Shown here in pieces: positions 34,801-43,071 of a stretch of DNA of 64,000 nucleotides. Made by a program: the position numbers and the translations under genes. Source of the stretch: Anaerolineae bacterium (GTDB taxonomy: Bacteria; Chloroflexota; Anaerolineae; Aggregatilineales; Phototrophicaceae); assembly GCA_023382675.1 (NCBI GenBank), contig JAHDWN010000030.1, forward strand, positions 1 through 64,000, in the 5' to 3' direction. The notes beneath the pieces are model-generated. The model was not told where the DNA came from. It searched no databases and was given only the letters and a program-made list of their open reading frames with translations. Within the stretch, counting starts at the first letter, position 1, and every line of letters starts with the position of its first letter.

Positions 34801-34995
34801 CAGGACGAACGCGCAGTCGAGTGTCTATCCCTTGCGCTAAATGCTCCCGCGAGCATGGGGTGTTGGGCAGAAGCGGTGTGTGCTCTGTATGCCTTGCCCG
34901 AACAGCTTCAAAGCATACTACCACCAGAAAAGTATCGCGGTGCGTGGGAACGCGGACGGTCTTTGAATCCGCAGTTGGTAGCGACTGATCTCTAG
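31873..34995 (+). CDS. SARP/BTAD-type transcriptional regulator with STAND ATPase and TPR region
   Basis: This 1040-residue regulator starts with an OmpR-like winged helix (KTAALLVYLAYTSQPQSREHLADLLW, residues 25-110) and a BTAD helical domain (130-245; YHGDFLRDFFGGSPEFEAWIESVR). A STAND/NB-ARC NTPase follows (about 270-560): Walker A GPGGIGKTR, Walker B ILLVLDNFEHLL, and LVTSREPL. The C-terminal half is TPR-like helices (about 600-1040). Such proteins activate transcription after ligand binding and ATP-driven assembly. It is divergent from the secreted NTF2-like gene at 30739, the most likely target. A strong hairpin terminator follows at 35195. Confidence 0.88.
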   Translation: MGTLPVLSIMSLGKVRISRGELPAEPLSAQKTAALLVYLAYTSQPQSREHLADLLWHDRDPAQSSGSLRMAVMTLRKSFEPYLQVSRQTVGFVPNSYRLDAHALITALNDFEKANGQRLRTHERQLSQALDLYHGDFLRDFFGGSPEFEAWIESVRHHLLSVYIQGVAALAQFWSQEGKAGQALPLLQRALQFDPLNESLNNALILLTARRQGTAAAIAHFHAYQDRLERELEAEPSVRTLTAIHLIGAVPNAPALSPQNGGISGAVFHIVPLIGRDHLLMEIVGWAEDSAHPLLTLVGPGGIGKTRAALAAADVFKETGLFPDGVFFVPLNHFHSASQIAPAVAHALGYRPLSDGRSVRRQVIDYVRTKRILLVLDNFEHLLDGADFAAELAQSRYVRVLVTSREPLTVPEETLLTVPGLFYPSPNTQLTDYDAARLFVAAVRRAFPDYAPAAADHDAITNICRLVDGSPLGLLLSAAWIDVLTPTEIAALIRESIQALENDLPGQPERHHSIHAVFAITLERLPLPLHSMLMQLAVFRGGSTRHAAEAISGAGIRDLQSLVSRTLLTRHADGRFTIHELLRRYLEDQLHQTERYANARDAHSAYFLYFLSQREPDIKGQRQQEALREIDEDFENVRSAWEWACENQAIDRLDAALDALYWYCDMQRRQGDRLELLRLTLNAVQHSGHDLLYARVLARCWQTPAEGRKNLRQALRIALRHESERDIAECVYLRGRAALLDNRDAAPKLFARAYDLIDDPFYHEVVCSDWAVSLIYAGHADEAEIVSRRELAAVRRSGNRIYLANLLYNQASSLATRGANAEANRFHEEARAVLTELGQFLNAADIGAWGMGVTALREGNFDLARRRAQELLELSQEVHARVSHARALCILSAVTLIDGDPIHSRELAQEATDMLGTHANATYADSFLAAAAAALGDFDTARIICHRWLPLAVRVKERVLTSLLLIPAAAVLAASRQDERAVECLSLALNAPASMGCWAEAVCALYALPEQLQSILPPEKYRGAWERGRSLNPQLVATDL

Positions 34996-35194
34996 GCGAG
35001 CGATCGTGAGCTTAATCGGATCGGAGTGACGGTGAGTAAACCACGCTGTGGCAGTGCACATTCTGGGGTTTCAATGGTGACGAATTCTTTTGAGGTTGCG
35101 TGGAACACGGATAAGCAGTGCGTCCAGCGAGCACCAGGAAACGAACTCACTCACCACTGCGAGAGCGGTCTAAGCCAAATCTGAAGACGATTAG

Positions 35195-35221
35195 AGCCGT
35201 TGGGACACCCCAACGGCTTTT
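35195..35221 (+). terminator. Intrinsic terminator after the SARP regulator
   Basis: A perfect 10-bp stem, AGCCGTTGGG (35195-35204) with CCCAACGGCT (35209-35218), has the loop ACAC and is followed by TTTT. It lies about 200 bases after the regulator stop codon and is part of a dispersed repeat (35197-35228). Confidence 0.75.
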
Positions 35222-35228
35222 ATGTCGG
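35197..35228 (+). repeat. Dispersed hairpin repeat, copy 1
   Basis: This 32-base unit matches 43982-44013 at 26 of 32 positions. All six differences are transitions and the hairpin is preserved in both copies. Weaker similarity continues downstream (GGTGTGAAACGTTGAA here, GCGGTGAAATGTGAAG there). Confidence 0.65.
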
Positions 35229-35325
35229 TTATGGTGTGAAACGTTGAAACCGATGTTCGCGGCTAGGCAAAGCGGCTTTCAGCAGCGTGTTCCTAGTCTG
35301 TTATTTGTTAAGGCGACGGAGGAAA

Positions 35326-36210
35326 TCATTTTAATGTCGGTTTGAGGAACGTCAATATCCGGGTGTTGGTCGCATCGGCCTGGTCTACCGGGAACAGGTG
35401 TCCACCATTAGCGATCAACTCAGCTTCGAGATGGGGAATGAGACGGCGTGCGCGCTCCAGTTCGACACGCGGCCTACATGTCCCATCGCGATCGCCAATC
35501 AACAGAAGCGTTGGCATTGCGAGTCGCTGCAAAGCTTCATCACTGAAACGGGACACAACGCCGATGCTCAATTCCTGCGGCTTGTAAGACTGTGCGCCGA
35601 TCATAAACTGTTCGGCCAGAGAGTGATGTTCGCCGAGCGGGGCTGTGGTCATCCATTGGAATGCCCGATAAAAGCTGCGTTTGGTCGGTCTGATGAAGAC
35701 TGGCAGCATATGTAACAAAAACTGCCAGCGCATGCGTCCAATACTGCCAGATGGACTGAGCAGCACCAGACGTTCTATGCGCTCTGGTCGAGTAGTGGCC
35801 AAGTTGAGTGCGAGCCAGCCGCCCTGCGAGTGCCCAATCAGGGTAATGCGATCCAGGTGGAGTTCATCCAGCAGTTCGATAAGCCAATTTGCACAGTCCT
35901 GAGGTGTCTTAAGCCGACGGGTTGGCACGCTTCGCCCCATCTGATCAACCACGTCAGGCGCATACACATGAAAATGGCTGCTCAGTGGCTTTATGTTGGG
36001 ATACCACACCGGTGAACTGATCTGGGCACCGTGCAGGAGCACAAGGGGAGGCAGACCCGGCGATCCCGCAACATTGACATGAGTCACACCGAAGGATGTT
36101 GTGATTTCAAGCGGCCGGTGCTCGACATTCCAAAGCGAGAGTGTCGCATCATACGCGGCCATGAATCGGGCTTCGTCCTGTGATGTTCTGAATCTCGACT
36201 TGTCAAACAT
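35326..36210 (-). CDS. Alpha/beta hydrolase
   Basis: The 294-residue protein has the alpha/beta-hydrolase order. The oxyanion motif is LLHG in PPLVLLHGAQIS, the nucleophile elbow is GHSQGG near residue 150, the acidic residue lies in LLIGDRDGTCRP, and the catalytic histidine in ANGGHLFPVD near residue 278. A helical cap (residues 185-235) lies between strands 6 and 7. No signal peptide is visible, so it is cytoplasmic. AAAGGGGTGAGG precedes the start. The substrate is unknown; the family includes esterases, C-C hydrolases and haloperoxidase-like proteins. It stands alone between two intergenic stretches. Confidence 0.88.
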   Translation of the reverse strand: MFDKSRFRTSQDEARFMAAYDATLSLWNVEHRPLEITTSFGVTHVNVAGSPGLPPLVLLHGAQISSPVWYPNIKPLSSHFHVYAPDVVDQMGRSVPTRRLKTPQDCANWLIELLDELHLDRITLIGHSQGGWLALNLATTRPERIERLVLLSPSGSIGRMRWQFLLHMLPVFIRPTKRSFYRAFQWMTTAPLGEHHSLAEQFMIGAQSYKPQELSIGVVSRFSDEALQRLAMPTLLLIGDRDGTCRPRVELERARRLIPHLEAELIANGGHLFPVDQADATNTRILTFLKPTLK

Positions 36211-36700
36211 CGATTTGACCTCACCCCTTTAGTCGTTGCCTTGACGGCAATGCCTGATGGACAGTTGCGAAATCCAAAGATCGCTGCACCCATTTTAATT
36301 TGGGACGAGATATGTGCCAGAGCGTTTGCGCCCCACCAATAACCTCGACGGAACCGCTCACCCTGGCCGCCTATCGCTCACGAAATCAAGATCATTGTAA
36401 ATCAGTACCGCTTGTTGAAAGCGGTAGGAATATCTGGACAGCCTTTTTTCTGAGGACTGGGGAACTGATATGGTGTCTGGATGTCGGCGAGAAATCCAGG
36501 TGGTCGTGGTTTCTACTGCTTGAGGCTCTTGAGCAAAGGCAGTTCATGTTGGTTCGGGAGAGTTAGTGGAGCTGGTAATTCGACCGGCATATTTCCAGAA
36601 GTGAGGTCGTATTCAGTGCACCTATCGCTTCAGCCAGTCATTTCGGTGGGCAGGTCTGTTACAGCTAGACCTGCCCTTTGACGTGATCCTTCTGTGTTAG
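36211..36700. other. Intergenic region, no supported gene; one strong hairpin
   Basis: Open frames here (36300-36566 and 36481-36681) lack ribosome sites and recognisable protein patterns. The one clear structure is a perfect 10-bp hairpin, GGGCAGGTCT (36648-36657) with AGACCTGCCC (36667-36676). It is followed by TTTG on the plus strand and lies 24 bases beyond the stop of the minus-strand DUF4242 gene, so it may terminate that operon. Confidence 0.5.
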
Positions 36701-36952
36701 CTACGAACCTTCTTTGACCTCGATGAGTTCGTCGGCAACTAGCCCATGGGCTTCCCGATGAACGGCATTCGCGGCTTCTTTGTTCGGCGCTTCGACCAGA
36801 CAAAAAACCTTGCCCGTTTGTTCATCAAACCAGTAACGCAGGTACTTGACACCGTATTTGCCCTGCGTTTTCAGGTCCTCCTCGTGGGCATGAGCGACGG
36901 CGTCCGCGGTCAGCCCTTCAATGTGTTGATGTATGTCCATATACAGTGGCAT
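36701..36952 (-). CDS. DUF4242 protein (SCO4226-like nickel-binding family)
   Basis: The 83-residue protein fits DUF4242, a ferredoxin-like alpha/beta fold: MDIHQHIEGLTADAVAHAHEEDLKTQGKYGVKYLRYWFDEQTGKVFCLVEAPNKE, which keeps the family's HAH motif and GKVFCLVEAP strand. The Streptomyces member SCO4226 was reported to bind nickel; metal binding here is inference. AGGAGATG lies before the start. It follows the exported protein gene at 36976 by 23 bases and both are probably co-transcribed. Confidence 0.85.
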   Translation of the reverse strand: MPLYMDIHQHIEGLTADAVAHAHEEDLKTQGKYGVKYLRYWFDEQTGKVFCLVEAPNKEAANAVHREAHGLVADELIEVKEGS

Positions 36953-36975
36953 GGTTCATCTCCTCTGGGAATGGA

Positions 36976-37578
36976 TTAGCTGGCAGGTGTGAAGTCGGTG
37001 ACCGGTTGATTGGTGGGACAGAAGACAACCGGGTTGAAATCCGAGAACATCCCATGGGGGTTATCTGTCCACAGCCAGATGTGCAATGCCCAGACTGGGG
37101 GTGTATTCGGGATATTAGTCTTGAGGTGAAATTCCTGCCCAAACAGGACAGGCGCTTGTCCTCGTGCTGCGCTGTAATCCCAGGCATCAGCAAACACGAG
37201 ATACTCGTATGCGACCAGGATCATGTCCCCGTCCTCAGTCGGCTCGTACACCAGCGCCTCAGGCCGCATGGGATCCAGGACATCATCACCGACCAGATCA
37301 CCGTTGACGTAGTGTTGCCCCATGCCGCCGATGTCCTGGTTGACGAAGCAGTCCAAGAACTTGCCGTAGCCCGCTTCTTCGACCTCGTCAAAATCGCGGA
37401 AATTGGCGGTCGCTTCCCGGACATCTGAGATCAGTTGGCGGGTCTCAAGAGGCAGCGGCTCAGCCGGCGACACATTGTGGTCTTGGCCGTCGTGTGCCCA
37501 CGACGTTCCAGCGCTTGCCAGCAACGTAACCAGACTGAACAGAGCAAAAAGCGACATCAGCGAACGTTTTGCTTTCAT
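36976..37578 (-). CDS. Exported protein of unknown function with conserved Cys/His residues
   Basis: The 200-residue protein has a signal peptide ending at SWA-HDGQDH. The mature part has a helix (LISDVREATANFRDFDEVEEAGYGKF), then CFVNQDIGGMGQHYVNGDLVGD, a strand-rich region (EALVYEPTEDGDMILVAYEYLVF) and HIWLWTDNPHGMFSDFNPVVFC. The two cysteines could pair in the envelope, and the His-rich mature N-terminus (HDGQDH) plus WALHIWLW and NPHG could bind metal. I recognise similar uncharacterised proteins but no function. AAGGAG precedes the ATG. It is transcribed with the DUF4242 gene, which may mean a shared metal-related role (inference). Confidence 0.65.
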   Translation of the reverse strand: MKAKRSLMSLFALFSLVTLLASAGTSWAHDGQDHNVSPAEPLPLETRQLISDVREATANFRDFDEVEEAGYGKFLDCFVNQDIGGMGQHYVNGDLVGDDVLDPMRPEALVYEPTEDGDMILVAYEYLVFADAWDYSAARGQAPVLFGQEFHLKTNIPNTPPVWALHIWLWTDNPHGMFSDFNPVVFCPTNQPVTDFTPAS

Positions 37579-37680
37579 CGAACACTCCTTATGTGTTGAT
37601 TTCGGATGTGTTCAGAATAGTCGTTCGCTAGTGCAACGTATATCTCCCAAATGGTAGATTCAATGGTAGAAATTAGATGG

Positions 37681-40473
37681 TCAGATATCCAGTACGCCGA
37701 GTTCCTGGGCGCGAACTGTCGCCTGAGTCCGGTTAGTAACCTCAAGTTTGCGGTAGATGTTGAGGGTATGAGTTTTCACCGTACCCACTCCGATCACAAG
37801 CGCAGCCGCGATCTGTGGATTGGTCATCCCGGCAGCTATGAGGTGGAGAATTTCACTTTCACGAGCTGTAAGCAGCTTCTGATCGAGTCCTTCAATCACA
37901 ACGCCATTTGATGTGTGAAACTCGTTTTGGATGAAGAGGTCCATTGCCTCAAAGCTGACTGTCTTGCCTATGTCCCAGTGCGTCTGAAAAGACTGCGTAT
38001 CCAATGATGCCTGGAGTTGTGATTGAAGTCGATCAAACAGCGGCCATTGGCGTGCCCAGTCTAATGAAGTCTCAGGATAGGCATGCACCCAGGAAATCAA
38101 CTCAACAGCTTTTTCAGGACGTGTATCCGCCAGAACATAAGCAGTACAGGGTACCATCCCAAAGATAAGTGCAGAGTATTCTTCAGCGTCGGAGAGATCT
38201 ATCATCTTTTGTAGATAGATTCGAGCTTCTTTTGGATCACCTAGCCCACACTCGAGCACTGCGAATGCCCAATAGCTGAGCTGGAATCCCAGCAGGTTGG
38301 GCGGGTGCTGGTTTCCCAATTCGGTGAGCCGGACGGCTTCGTCATAGTCTTCTCGAAGACACGCCAACAAGACGAGTAATGAAAGGCTGTAAGGCTCGAT
38401 GATGAGCGGCAGAACATCTCTAACGACCGACCGTGAGCGCTCTGCTGACGCTAGACAGGTGCTGTAATCACCCTCATAGAAAGCGCATAAGGCAATCAAG
38501 CCCTCTGCGTGAGCAATTTGGCATTGGTGTCCTGTTGCGACAGCGAAATCGAGCGCTTCCGTTCCGTAGCGCTTGCCTTTCATAAAGTTGCCTCTCAAGA
38601 AATGGTCAGCGCCCAGGTAAAAGAGGCAGATGAAGAGCGCAAATCGATTATGAGTCTGCCGCGCCAGCATCAGGCTTTGTTCCGTGTAGGCGACCTCTTT
38701 CTCACGCTCGTTCAGAAAACCGTAAGCCACCCCTAAACGATGCAAAACCCAGCAAACGTAATACGGTTCATCAAGCTGCTCGAACAGCGCTTGGCCAGTT
38801 TCCAGATGGGAGACAGCTTCGGTGAATCGGCTTTTCCCTATCAATGCATAAGCGGCAATCAGATGACAAAAGGCAATCTCAAACGGGTTATCCTCTGCCT
38901 GTGCTATCGTCATAGCTTGCTCGATATTTGCGAGCGCTTCGTCGAAATCCTGTCGCCACCACCAGTGCAAAAAGCCCCAACGTCTTACAAGCATTCGACC
39001 ATAGAGGGGACGGTCGAAAGCGATTTGTTCAAGGTGTTGCTGAAACATCAGCAGCACTTCAACATTGCGGCCACCTAGAAGACCAAAGAGATACAAGCTG
39101 TTCAGCATTGTATGTAGGTGATTCCCTAGTTGTTTCTCGATGGCCCATTCCCATGCGAGACGGACATTATCGAAATCTCGTTCTATAGACCGCATGATTT
39201 CCATTTGGTCAAGTTCTTTGAGTGCTGCTTCTTGCTGAGCCATGCGCTGCGAAAAGTAACCGCTGAAGTGGGTATAGGTAGCTTCGGTTTCGCCAAATGC
39301 TGCTAGTTTTTCCAGCCCAAATTGGCGCAGCATTTCGTGGATAGCAAACCGATCGGACGATACTACCTGCACCATCGACTTTTCGGCCAAACCGGCCAAA
39401 ACTGAAAATGGGGCTTCGGCCACTTGATTGGCGGCGGCGCTATCAAATCCACCGAGAAAAATAGACAGTCGGGCAAAAACCCGTTGCTCATCTTCTGATA
39501 GTAATTTCCAGGATTGCTCAAATACAGCCCGCATACTGCGATGGCGTTCTTCTGTATTGCGTGCTGTAGTTGATAGGAAATCGAGGTTGTTTTGCATCGC
39601 CGCCGCAACTTGGGTGCCCGTCAAGCCTTTCAGCCACGATGCTGCTAATTCAATTGCTAGAGGTAGGCCTGCTGTCATCGCACAGATGCGACTGATCGAG
39701 TCGTGCTCCTGATCAGGATCGAAGGCTGGCTGAACTCGGCGAGCGTGGTAGAGGAGAAGTTGTACAGCATCGTAATCCTGCCAAGATGTCGCATAAGTGC
39801 TCAAAGGTATGTTCATGCCTTTGAGCGGATAGAGCCATTCTTCTTGAACGTTTAGGGCTTCTCTTGAAGTGACGAGAATCTTGACCATTGGGGCGTAGGC
39901 AAGAATTTCGCTGAGGATTGGCGCACTTGCTAGCAAATGTTCAAAATTGTCGAGCAGCAGTAGCATGGATTTGTCGCTGAGATATTTGAAGAGTTGTGTT
40001 TCAGTCTCGTCTTCACCGTAGAAGGTTAAACTCAGTGCTTGGGCAATCGTTTGGACGAGGAGATCACTCCTTGAGAGCTGCTGTAGGCCGACCAACACGA
40101 TACCGTCTTGAAAATGGTTCGCCAGATCACGGGCGGCTTCTACCGCCAGGCGCGTTTTCCCGCTTCCGCCCAACCCGATCACAGTCAGAAGCTGACATTC
40201 AGGGCTTAACAAGCGTTTCCTAACCTCTTCCAGTTCAGCCTTTCGACCAACGAAGACATCCGGTCGCTTAGAGGATAGGTTTGCTGTCATCATCGCTCTA
40301 TGGGATAAGACATGTGATTGAACATTTGGATTATACTCTTTTCCATCCAACTCATCATGACGCTTCAAACGGCCCCTCATGACAACGACACTTTCAAAAG
40401 TCTCGAGAGATCCATAGGTATCATTGCTCCAAGGGATGTCACCGCCATGAGTGAAAGGTAGCGGCATTCTCAT
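37681..40473 (-). CDS. LuxR-family STAND ATPase regulator (MalT-like)
   Basis: This protein of about 930 residues has a STAND NTPase core at residues 60-350: FVGRKAELEEV, Walker A GLGGSGKTR, Walker B LLLLDNFEHLL, and LVTSREAL. A long TPR-like helical region follows, and the C-terminus is a LuxR helix-turn-helix (LTARESEILHLIAAGMTNPQIAAAL, then VGTVKTHTLNIYRKL). It is a signal-controlled activator with an unknown inducer. The start is uncertain: AAGGAG lies ten bases before ATG 40473, and ATG 40467 and a frame open to 40515 are alternatives. The genes at 36976 and 36701 lie about 100 bases downstream on the same strand. It is divergent from the DUF6062 gene. Confidence 0.85.
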   Translation of the reverse strand: MRMPLPFTHGGDIPWSNDTYGSLETFESVVVMRGRLKRHDELDGKEYNPNVQSHVLSHRAMMTANLSSKRPDVFVGRKAELEEVRKRLLSPECQLLTVIGLGGSGKTRLAVEAARDLANHFQDGIVLVGLQQLSRSDLLVQTIAQALSLTFYGEDETETQLFKYLSDKSMLLLLDNFEHLLASAPILSEILAYAPMVKILVTSREALNVQEEWLYPLKGMNIPLSTYATSWQDYDAVQLLLYHARRVQPAFDPDQEHDSISRICAMTAGLPLAIELAASWLKGLTGTQVAAAMQNNLDFLSTTARNTEERHRSMRAVFEQSWKLLSEDEQRVFARLSIFLGGFDSAAANQVAEAPFSVLAGLAEKSMVQVVSSDRFAIHEMLRQFGLEKLAAFGETEATYTHFSGYFSQRMAQQEAALKELDQMEIMRSIERDFDNVRLAWEWAIEKQLGNHLHTMLNSLYLFGLLGGRNVEVLLMFQQHLEQIAFDRPLYGRMLVRRWGFLHWWWRQDFDEALANIEQAMTIAQAEDNPFEIAFCHLIAAYALIGKSRFTEAVSHLETGQALFEQLDEPYYVCWVLHRLGVAYGFLNEREKEVAYTEQSLMLARQTHNRFALFICLFYLGADHFLRGNFMKGKRYGTEALDFAVATGHQCQIAHAEGLIALCAFYEGDYSTCLASAERSRSVVRDVLPLIIEPYSLSLLVLLACLREDYDEAVRLTELGNQHPPNLLGFQLSYWAFAVLECGLGDPKEARIYLQKMIDLSDAEEYSALIFGMVPCTAYVLADTRPEKAVELISWVHAYPETSLDWARQWPLFDRLQSQLQASLDTQSFQTHWDIGKTVSFEAMDLFIQNEFHTSNGVVIEGLDQKLLTARESEILHLIAAGMTNPQIAAALVIGVGTVKTHTLNIYRKLEVTNRTQATVRAQELGVLDI

Positions 40474-40710
40474 GCTGTGCTGTCTCCTTCGCCAAAAGTT
40501 CCTCCAGCACTTCAACTATGATGACTTTCCCGCGATCTTCCACGGGCGAGAAGGTGACATTTGACACGGCAGATTGTGCACCGCCAGCGTTACTGTATAG
40601 ACAGGGCGTAAGTCGGGATCGCCATTCTCAAGAATCGATTACGCAAAGCGCTTCCTGAGTGAATCTGGCAGATCAGATATCGCCGTGTTTTGATTCATAA
40701 GGCTAATCAC

Positions 40711-41442
40711 ATGGCTTATTCGAAGACGTATGTTGATCTACTTGAGCGGTTTAGCCGGCGAGGTTGTGCGATCTGTGGGCTGCTCCTGCATGACGAAAAC
40801 CGTTACATCGACTCTCTGCTTTATGAATTTGCAAACGATGCAGGCATTCATAAGGTGTTCCGGCGCGGGCGCGGATTCTGCAACCATCACAGTTGGTTGC
40901 TCGCACATCAATACGGTTACTCTTTGGGTGTGTCGATTTTGTTCGAGGCGGCCTTAGATGCAGTGCTCGAAATTCTCGAATCTGAGAATTCGCCCTTTCA
41001 ACTCTCGAGGCTGGAAACAGTCGTCAGCGGCTGGTTCGGCGCTAAAGGCGACACCAGACTGGCGGGCAAGTTAGAGCCTGAGATCCCGTGTCCCGCCTGT
41101 GTCAGCCTCTGCAAATCAGAGGCTCTGTATATCGAAACGTTCGCGGAGTACTGGAGCGATACCACGTTTCAAAGCGCGTACGAGCAGTCCCAGGGCCTGT
41201 GTCTACCGCACTTTCGGGATGTTCTGCGACTGATGTCTGCGCCAAAAGAGCGGGCACAATTGGCTAAGATCCAACGCGCGAAATGGGAGGCATTGAAAGG
41301 TGAACTCGAGCTGTTCCAAGCGAAGAGTGTGCTTAATTATGTAGGCGAGCCTTTCGGCGCCGAAGTGGACTCTTGGAGGCGTGTGGTCGCAAGTATGACG
41401 GGTGGAGAACACGCGCTTTTGAACCTTACCCGTCCACGATAG
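40711..41442 (+). CDS. DUF6062 family cysteine-rich protein
   Basis: The 243-residue protein is rich in paired cysteines and histidines: CAICGLLL near the N-terminus, then FCNHHSWLL, CPACVSLC in the middle, and GLCLPHFRDVL. This pattern, with two similar halves, matches DUF6062 proteins, which are thought to bind metal but have no proven function. The longer frame starts at TTG 40690. I prefer ATG 40711, which has AAGG nine bases upstream. It is divergent from the LuxR regulator, which could control it. Confidence 0.8.
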   Translation: MAYSKTYVDLLERFSRRGCAICGLLLHDENRYIDSLLYEFANDAGIHKVFRRGRGFCNHHSWLLAHQYGYSLGVSILFEAALDAVLEILESENSPFQLSRLETVVSGWFGAKGDTRLAGKLEPEIPCPACVSLCKSEALYIETFAEYWSDTTFQSAYEQSQGLCLPHFRDVLRLMSAPKERAQLAKIQRAKWEALKGELELFQAKSVLNYVGEPFGAEVDSWRRVVASMTGGEHALLNLTRPR

Positions 41443-41504
41443 TCGAAGCAGCGCATTTGCTGGCATGCCAAATATTGAGTCAGCATGATCTTCAGGTCGA
41501 GAGC

Positions 41505-41544
41505 GTGCGGTGAAAGGTGAAGACAAGGTGCAACAAGATCACCG
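41505..41544 (+). repeat. Dispersed 40-base repeat, copy 1
   Basis: GTGCGGTGAAAGGTGAAGAC and the 20 following bases match 44016-44055 at 35 of 40 positions. It lies in the noncoding gap between the DUF6062 gene and the CDF gene. The hairpin unit next to the other copy is missing here. Confidence 0.65.
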
Positions 41545-41654
41545 CCGATCATGCCAGAGCACGGGATTTACAAAGTGCGATTGCGCAACGCAGACTGATA
41601 TTTCCACTGCATTGCCTCATTGGCGGCGTGTCACATTTGCCGCGAGGCGCGACG

Positions 41655-42335
41655 TCAGCGGAACGCCGGATGATCGCGTAAGCGGTGAAACAAGTGCCTG
41701 ACATCGCCCAGATGTGATTGCGCCATCCGCAGCCCGCTCCACAACAGGTAGCCTGCGACGATGATCGAGCCAAGAATATCCACATACCGGGTTGCCGGAT
41801 GCGTGGGAGCTATGGCGACGGCGGTTAGCGCGGCAACCACACACAGATCCACGGACGCTTTGGCGCGATATAGTTTCTGCTGTGAAGCAATGACCGAACT
41901 GTATTGTTCGCGCGTCAGGATTGTGTAGCGCCGCCAAAACCAGGTATTGGTCAAAAACCCAAGCGCCGCAATGATGAGGCCCAGCGTAACTCGGCCACCA
42001 GGCTCGAATACAGACAGTCGAGACATAGCCACAATCAGCATGACGACACCGGAACAGATCATAGTGCCAGCGACGCTTAGCCCTGCCATTCGTTCCAGTC
42101 CAACCCGATCCGCCTCGCTCAGCGCCAAGTTTCGTTGAAGCCGGCGGAAGACCCACCAGGAGAGAAACAAGGCTACCAGCTCCACAGTTCGCCGGATGAA
42201 ATCGGCGACCTGCGTTGTGGATTGGCTGGAAATGGCAGCCAGTCCGGTCACCAGCGGCCCGGGCAAGCTTAACAACAATGCTATCAACAGCGTCTTTTCA
42301 CGACTCGCCGCCTGTTGTTGGGAAAGATCGGTCAT
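41655..42335 (-). CDS. Divergent CDF-superfamily membrane protein
   Basis: The 226-residue protein has six hydrophobic segments in the arrangement of cation diffusion facilitators, including a RAKASVDLCVVAALTAVAI segment (helix 5 equivalent) and RYVDILGSIIVAGYLLWSGLRM (helix 6). The metal-binding HxxxD/DxxxD pairs of helices 2 and 5 are only partly kept (the helix-5 Asp is present, the His is not; helix 2 reads RRTVEL). The cytoplasmic C-terminal domain is absent. It may transport something other than zinc, or not transport. It starts one base after the stop of the polyprenol kinase gene, in a marR-kinase-CDF operon. Confidence 0.65.
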   Translation of the reverse strand: MTDLSQQQAASREKTLLIALLLSLPGPLVTGLAAISSQSTTQVADFIRRTVELVALFLSWWVFRRLQRNLALSEADRVGLERMAGLSVAGTMICSGVVMLIVAMSRLSVFEPGGRVTLGLIIAALGFLTNTWFWRRYTILTREQYSSVIASQQKLYRAKASVDLCVVAALTAVAIAPTHPATRYVDILGSIIVAGYLLWSGLRMAQSHLGDVRHLFHRLRDHPAFR

Positions 42336-42336
42336 G

Positions 42337-43062
42337 TTACACGCTCAGCAAGGAGAAAAAGGACATCAGGGGAAGGATGGCGAAAGCCGTCGAGAGCGGG
42401 ACGGTCAGGGTATCCATTCCCCGGTGAGAAAATAGCTCAACGGCGGCACTCACAGGCGCAACGAGCGTCGCAACGGCAAGACTCACCTGCCAGGATTGGC
42501 CAGCATATATCAGGAGCGTAAGGAATATGGCCAACCAAGCGACGATGAACATCGCCAGCGTTCCCTCACACGTTTTGGTCCCTTCAATCCATGGATGTCG
42601 AATCCGGCGGCGGCCAATTGCTTTACCTACCAATGCGGCAGCAGCGTCGCCCAACCCCCAAGCCATGACCGCCACAACGACAACATACTTCCAATCGTCT
42701 CCCAGCAATCCCCAAAAGATGAAGACCAGAGAAGCTAGCGACAGTTGAACAATGAGCAGACTTCTTTTGAATTCACCGCCTTCACGCTCGACCGCAAATC
42801 GCTTGTACAGCGCGAAACGTTCTGCCTGGGCAAGCACCGGATATATCACCAGAGCCAGGGTCGATGCAGCCAGGACTGCCATGTACCAGGTACTGAATAA
42901 CGTCAGTAAGGGAAAAATCGAGAAGGGTATCACCATGTGGTACATCTTGCGGACGATCTCGAATGGTGGATTGAAGTACATTTTGAGCAGCAGCAGCGTC
43001 AGTCCTGCAACCAGAAAATAGCCTATGAACAGGCCTAATCCAATCAGATCACTCTCTAACAT
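42337..43062 (-). CDS. Diacylglycerol/polyprenol kinase family protein
   Basis: The 241-residue membrane protein has seven or so hydrophobic segments. Its signature matches the dolichol/phytol kinase and CDP-diglyceride synthetase-related group: WGLGDAAAALVGKAIGRRRI followed by WIEGTKTCEGTLAMF, where the GDxxAxxxGxxxG and KTxEG elements bind nucleotide. It would phosphorylate a membrane lipid alcohol (polyprenol, phytol or diacylglycerol), using CTP or ATP. The substrate cannot be told from sequence. It lies nine bases after the MarR gene and one base before the CDF-like gene. Confidence 0.8.
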   Translation of the reverse strand: MLESDLIGLGLFIGYFLVAGLTLLLLKMYFNPPFEIVRKMYHMVIPFSIFPLLTLFSTWYMAVLAASTLALVIYPVLAQAERFALYKRFAVEREGGEFKRSLLIVQLSLASLVFIFWGLLGDDWKYVVVVAVMAWGLGDAAAALVGKAIGRRRIRHPWIEGTKTCEGTLAMFIVAWLAIFLTLLIYAGQSWQVSLAVATLVAPVSAAVELFSHRGMDTLTVPLSTAFAILPLMSFFSLLSV

Positions 43063-43071
43063 CGTTGTCCT

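Larger units (their letters stand above)
34996..35325. other. Intergenic region with terminator-like repeat and short copA-like matches
   Basis: No convincing gene is visible in these 330 bases. They hold the terminator/repeat at 35195-35228. Two short stretches also match the copA 3' end: TGGTGACGAATTC near 35074, and a 19-base match (one difference) to the copA AFSSVF region around 35273-35292. The matches are in the opposite order to copA, so if they are remnants the region has been rearranged. Confidence 0.4.

Noticed and set aside
36300-36681. Two short plus-strand ORFs between the hydrolase and DUF4242 genes
   Set aside because: They overlap each other in different frames, lack ribosome sites and show no recognisable protein features.
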